Of a stretch of 13,527 nucleotides of DNA, positions 13,213 through 13,527 are shown in pieces; the first letter of the stretch is position 1, and the number at the start of each line of letters is the position of its first letter. Location of the stretch: NCBI GenBank assembly GCA_021815285.1, contig JAKAHE010000036.1, forward strand, positions 1 to 13,527, written 5' to 3'. The DNA comes from Nitrospirota bacterium. GTDB lineage: Bacteria; Nitrospirota; JACRHJ01. The notes under the pieces are model-generated. The model did no database searches and was not told where the DNA came from. It saw only the letters and a list, made by a program, of their open reading frames with translations. The position numbers and the translations under genes are program-made.

Positions 13213-13527
13213 TGGCGGGCGAGATGAAGGTTTCCAGCGCCTCTTTTACGTCGTTCATGTCCACGCGCGTGTTCATGCAGGGCCCGAACGGGCGGTCGTT
13301 CAGTATGCCGATTACGGGTAGGGGATAGCTGTCCACGATGCCGCTCGTCAGGTCTCTCTCGCAGGCGACGGCTATTATCGCTTTCGGGCGCTTTTCCTTT
13401 ATAATCCTCCTGGCCAGCGTCCCGCCGGTGGCAACGGATAAATCCACGTTATATTTATCGGCTACGGCTACAAGGTCTTTTATCTCGCACTTCCCGCAGC
13501 CCTTGCACCTGTGGACGTCTCCGGTTA
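13205..13527 (-). CDS. DUF116 domain protein (3' part, cut by window edge)
   Basis: The C-terminal 107 codons of a DUF116 (PF01976-type) protein; the reading frame stays open to the window edge, so the start lies outside. A GTG at 13447 is internal, because the sequence upstream of it continues the family: HRCKGCGKCEIKDLVAVADK with a CxxCxxC cluster, then LSVATGGTLARRIIKEKRP, AVACERDLTSGI, and PFGPCMNTRVD. The conserved cysteines suggest metal or Fe-S binding, but the function of the family is unknown. It overlaps rsmB by 8 nt. In related genomes it tends to sit between fmt and rsmB, so fmt and def may lie just outside the window. Confidence 0.88.
   Translation of the reverse strand, partial: TGDVHRCKGCGKCEIKDLVAVADKYNVDLSVATGGTLARRIIKEKRPKAIIAVACERDLTSGIVDSYPLPVIGILNDRPFGPCMNTRVDMNDVKEALETFISPANA

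Overview
The window looks like bacterial chromosome from a GC-rich Gram-negative. The order ffh, rpsP, KH protein, rimM, trmD, SPOUT methyltransferase, rplS, rnhB, with DUF116, rsmB, PASTA protein and rpe beside it, is what I associate with Desulfobacterota (former Deltaproteobacteria), Nitrospirota and allied lineages. That placement is inference from gene order and is not proven. Every supported gene lies on the minus strand, so transcription runs from high to low coordinates.

Right block (10301-13527): the 3' end of a DUF116 gene, rsmB (16S rRNA m5C methyltransferase), a membrane-anchored three-PASTA protein and rpe (ribulose-phosphate 3-epimerase). The first three overlap by 8 and 10 nt and rpe follows after 24 nt, so this looks like one operon.

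Middle island (about 8160-10300): a two-gene restriction-modification cassette. It has a NotI-family endonuclease with exactly four cysteines and an E/D/ExQ catalytic signature, and a Dam-like (D12, alpha-class) N6-adenine methyltransferase joined to it by an ATGA overlap. It is visibly more AT-rich than its flanks. It has its own candidate promoter and Shine-Dalgarno site, phased A-tracts and an inverted repeat lie on its upstream side, and an intrinsic terminator closes it just before ffh. It is the only clearly accessory module here.

Central block (2990-8090): ffh (SRP GTPase), rpsP (bS16), khpA (KH RNA-binding), rimM and trmD (overlapping), a TM1570-type SPOUT RNA methyltransferase, rplS (bL19) and rnhB. 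This is a ribosome, rRNA/tRNA modification and SRP operon. An extended -10 promoter directly upstream of ffh, overlapping the terminator of the preceding unit, probably drives it.

Left block (7-2705): an AT-rich intergenic stretch of about 285 nt, carrying a dispersed-type palindromic repeat, a long inverted repeat and a possible promoter, precedes NUDIX hydrolase, APH-type phosphotransferase, HAD hydrolase and rhodanese genes. These four look like a loose metabolic or housekeeping operon without an obvious shared pathway. No tRNA, rRNA, CRISPR array or complete insertion sequence was recognised.
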